Notes under the pieces: generated by a model
The model's database searches: none
What the model was told of the DNA's origin: nothing
What the model saw: only the letters and a program-made list of their open reading frames with translations
NCBI GenBank assembly: GCA_007131625.1
Contig: SLQC01000116.1
Span: 1-7,528 of the forward strand
Length of the DNA: 7,528 bases
DNA from: Balneolales bacterium
GTDB lineage: Bacteria > Bacteroidota > Rhodothermia > Balneolales > Natronogracilivirgulaceae
Reading direction: 5' to 3'
Part shown: piece after piece, positions 6,208 to 7,528 of the stretch
Position numbering within the stretch: position 1 is the stretch's first letter
How the letters are laid out: each line of letters begins with the position of its first letter
Made by a program: the position numbers and the translations under genes

Positions 6208-7407
6208 CTATTGAATAAAATCGTGTCTATGCTCGATGAAATAAGGTTCAATGATGTAGCGATAACCGATCGAGAAGATGAAAAGGGACAGGCCCACGGC
6301 GAAAACGACCACCAGCCATTCAACCAGTCCGGGGGCATAGACAAATGAAAGTTTATGATGGTGAAAGGCGTCACGCAAGCCCTCCATGGCAGGCATGGGA
6401 TAAGCCAGACCCGGAATGATAATATTCACCGGAACCATGGTAAATGCCAGTACATAAGAGCTTGTTGCGATGGCGATGGCAACAAGTTTTTTCCGCAGGA
6501 AACTCAGCAGCAACAGCGGGATCAGCAGGCCGAAACCGAGATGGACGATCCAGATGGTCCACCAATACGGGCCAAAAAGCACAAGGCGCAACCCTTCGGC
6601 ATAGGCCGGAACATTGGGATAGGCAATAACCAGGCCGTTTGCCATGGAGGCGATGGCGCCGATAACCATGGCTCCCAGAAACAGTCGACCCATTACCTCT
6701 GCCGTTTCCCGGTACTGTGGGGTTCCTCTTGTGGGTGAAAAAAGAAAATGGAGAATGGTCAGCAGCCCGAGTCCGGCGACCAGCGATGCGATAAAAAACA
6801 TCAGCGGAAGTACCGACGCATTCCAGAACGGTCGGGCGGCAACTACACCGAACAGACCGCCAATTACCGCAATCAGCATTATGCCGAACGGTATGGATAT
6901 ATAAGTGAGGAAGTTCAGGTAAATTTCCCACTTGTCGACGAATTCACGTCCTTTTTTGTAAGCCCAAAGCTCACCCACAAGAATAAACAAATAGAGTGTG
7001 TGCAGCCAGATCATCCAGGTCATCAGGGAACCGGACTGTGGCTGAAAATAGGCTTTCCAGAAGCGGAACGGATGACCCAGATCCATGCCGATGGCAAAAA
7101 GGGCACCGATCAGTGCTGAAATGGCGGCCAGCATGACTACCGGACCAAGATGCTTGAGACCCTCTACCTTGAGAAAACGGCGGCAAATAAAATAGGAGAG
7201 AATCATACCCACTTCAAGCCATACCAGGTACACATAGACACCTACCCAAAGTCCCCAGGGGACATAACTGGTCAGCTCTCCGTGATTTCCAAATATAAGC
7301 ACCTGAATGACTCCCCAACTGCCCAGCAGCAGTGCGATGATGGCCAGTGAAAGGGATATCACAAAGTCTTTTTTCCTTATGAGACGGGGTCCTGTGTTTG
7401 TTTGCAT
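6208..7407 (-). CDS. NrfD/PsrC-family quinol-oxidising membrane subunit
   Basis: A 399-residue membrane protein with about ten predicted helices (roughly residues 16-38, 48-72, 88-108, 127-147, 166-192, 197-223, 241-263, 282-304, 307-334, 360-383), larger than the eight-helix PsrC core and in the range of the ten-helix NrfD-like subunits. Conserved family blocks include SYVPWGLWVGVYVYLVWLEVG (split at about residues 47-67) and GMDLGHPFRFW (107-117), close to the quinone site in PsrC. Its role would be to oxidise menaquinol and pass electrons to an FeS subunit for the molybdenum enzyme encoded 28 bases downstream. Such subunits do not normally contact the catalytic subunit directly, so a four-cluster ferredoxin-like B subunit is expected and is not in the window; it probably lies upstream past 7528. 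The membrane-then-catalytic gene order matches the srdBCA arrangement I recall for selenate reductase. The start at 7407 has no Shine-Dalgarno sequence. Confidence 0.87.
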   Translation of the reverse strand: MQTNTGPRLIRKKDFVISLSLAIIALLLGSWGVIQVLIFGNHGELTSYVPWGLWVGVYVYLVWLEVGMILSYFICRRFLKVEGLKHLGPVVMLAAISALIGALFAIGMDLGHPFRFWKAYFQPQSGSLMTWMIWLHTLYLFILVGELWAYKKGREFVDKWEIYLNFLTYISIPFGIMLIAVIGGLFGVVAARPFWNASVLPLMFFIASLVAGLGLLTILHFLFSPTRGTPQYRETAEVMGRLFLGAMVIGAIASMANGLVIAYPNVPAYAEGLRLVLFGPYWWTIWIVHLGFGLLIPLLLLSFLRKKLVAIAIATSSYVLAFTMVPVNIIIPGLAYPMPAMEGLRDAFHHHKLSFVYAPGLVEWLVVVFAVGLSLFIFSIGYRYIIEPYFIEHRHDFIQ

Positions 7408-7423
7408 CGGTTTAATTCAAAAT

Positions 7424-7507
7424 GTAGATGGTAGATGGTAGAAAGTAGAGGTAATGTAAGCACAATCTTCGCAAACCCCTTTCTACCCTGTACCCTCTAC
7501 CATCTAC
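7424..7507. repeat. Heptamer tandem repeats forming a long imperfect inverted repeat
   Basis: GTAGATGGTAGA occurs twice in overlap with a 7-base period (7424-7435 and 7431-7442), followed by GAAAGTAGAGG. Its exact complement TCTACCATCTAC is at 7496-7507. A second exact pair is GGTAGAAAG (7437-7445) with CTTTCTACC (7479-7487). Each arm is thus a run of variants of a GGTAGAN heptamer, about 28-30 bases long, around a roughly 28-base centre (GTAATG to CAAACCC). The block ends 17 bases before the NrfD start and lies between it and whatever gene is upstream. It could be a dispersed intergenic repeat, a mini transposable element or an mRNA processing hairpin. Confidence 0.75.
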
Positions 7508-7528
7508 GAGTAGAAGTATCTCATTACA

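Noticed and set aside
6180..6374. N-terminal extension of 65 residues on the molybdoenzyme reading frame
   Set aside because: It overlaps the coding end of the NrfD gene in another frame, looks non-homologous, and would bury the twin-arginine signal that begins right after the ATG at 6179.
7424..7507. CRISPR array as an explanation of the repeats
   Set aside because: The unit is only seven bases, with no unique spacers of regular length, and half the units are inverted.

Overview
The window carries two linked modules and a damaged left edge. Base composition is moderate (about half G+C, by eye). Most starts have no clear Shine-Dalgarno sequence, and the protein style resembles Bacteroidota or Balneolota/Rhodothermota-type bacteria. 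That taxonomic guess is an inference from style only. The genes point to an organism that handles toxic or respirable oxyanions under low oxygen.

Layout. Positions 1-156 (minus) hold a 5'-truncated piece of an IS1380-family transposase that runs off the left edge. It abuts a lipoprotein-like reading frame (to 431, plus) that has a signal-peptide-like stretch and lipobox but no start codon, so this looks like an old IS-associated breakpoint. Positions 432-647 hold no convincing gene, but do contain a sigma70-like promoter, an imperfect dyad over its -10 box and a short perfect hairpin. These lead into a tight two-gene plus-strand operon: a metallophosphoesterase (648-1412) and a ten-helix ACR3/BASS-type permease (1413-2366). 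A convergent ArsR-family repressor (2415-2774, minus) faces it. Its upstream region has a TATAAT-like -10 box inside a dyad that fits an autoregulatory operator.

The right two thirds is a minus-strand pair: an NrfD/PsrC-like membrane quinol oxidase subunit (6208-7407), then a 1063-residue Tat-exported molybdopterin oxidoreductase (start chosen at 6179, end 2988) most like the tetrathionate/selenate reductase catalytic subunits (TtrA/SrdA type). The order membrane subunit then catalytic subunit, with no iron-sulfur B subunit in view, suggests that the B gene lies just beyond 7528. A heptamer-based repeat (GTAGATG-like units) forming a long imperfect inverted repeat sits upstream of the NrfD gene.

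Reading of the whole: quinol is oxidised in the membrane by the NrfD protein, electrons pass through a presumed FeS subunit to the molybdenum enzyme outside the cytoplasm, and an oxyanion or sulfur compound is reduced. The adjacent ArsR, ACR3-like permease and phosphoesterase would deal with arsenic or a similar metalloid inside the cell. The physical link makes arsenate, selenate or tetrathionate plausible substrates, but the sequence alone does not decide which.
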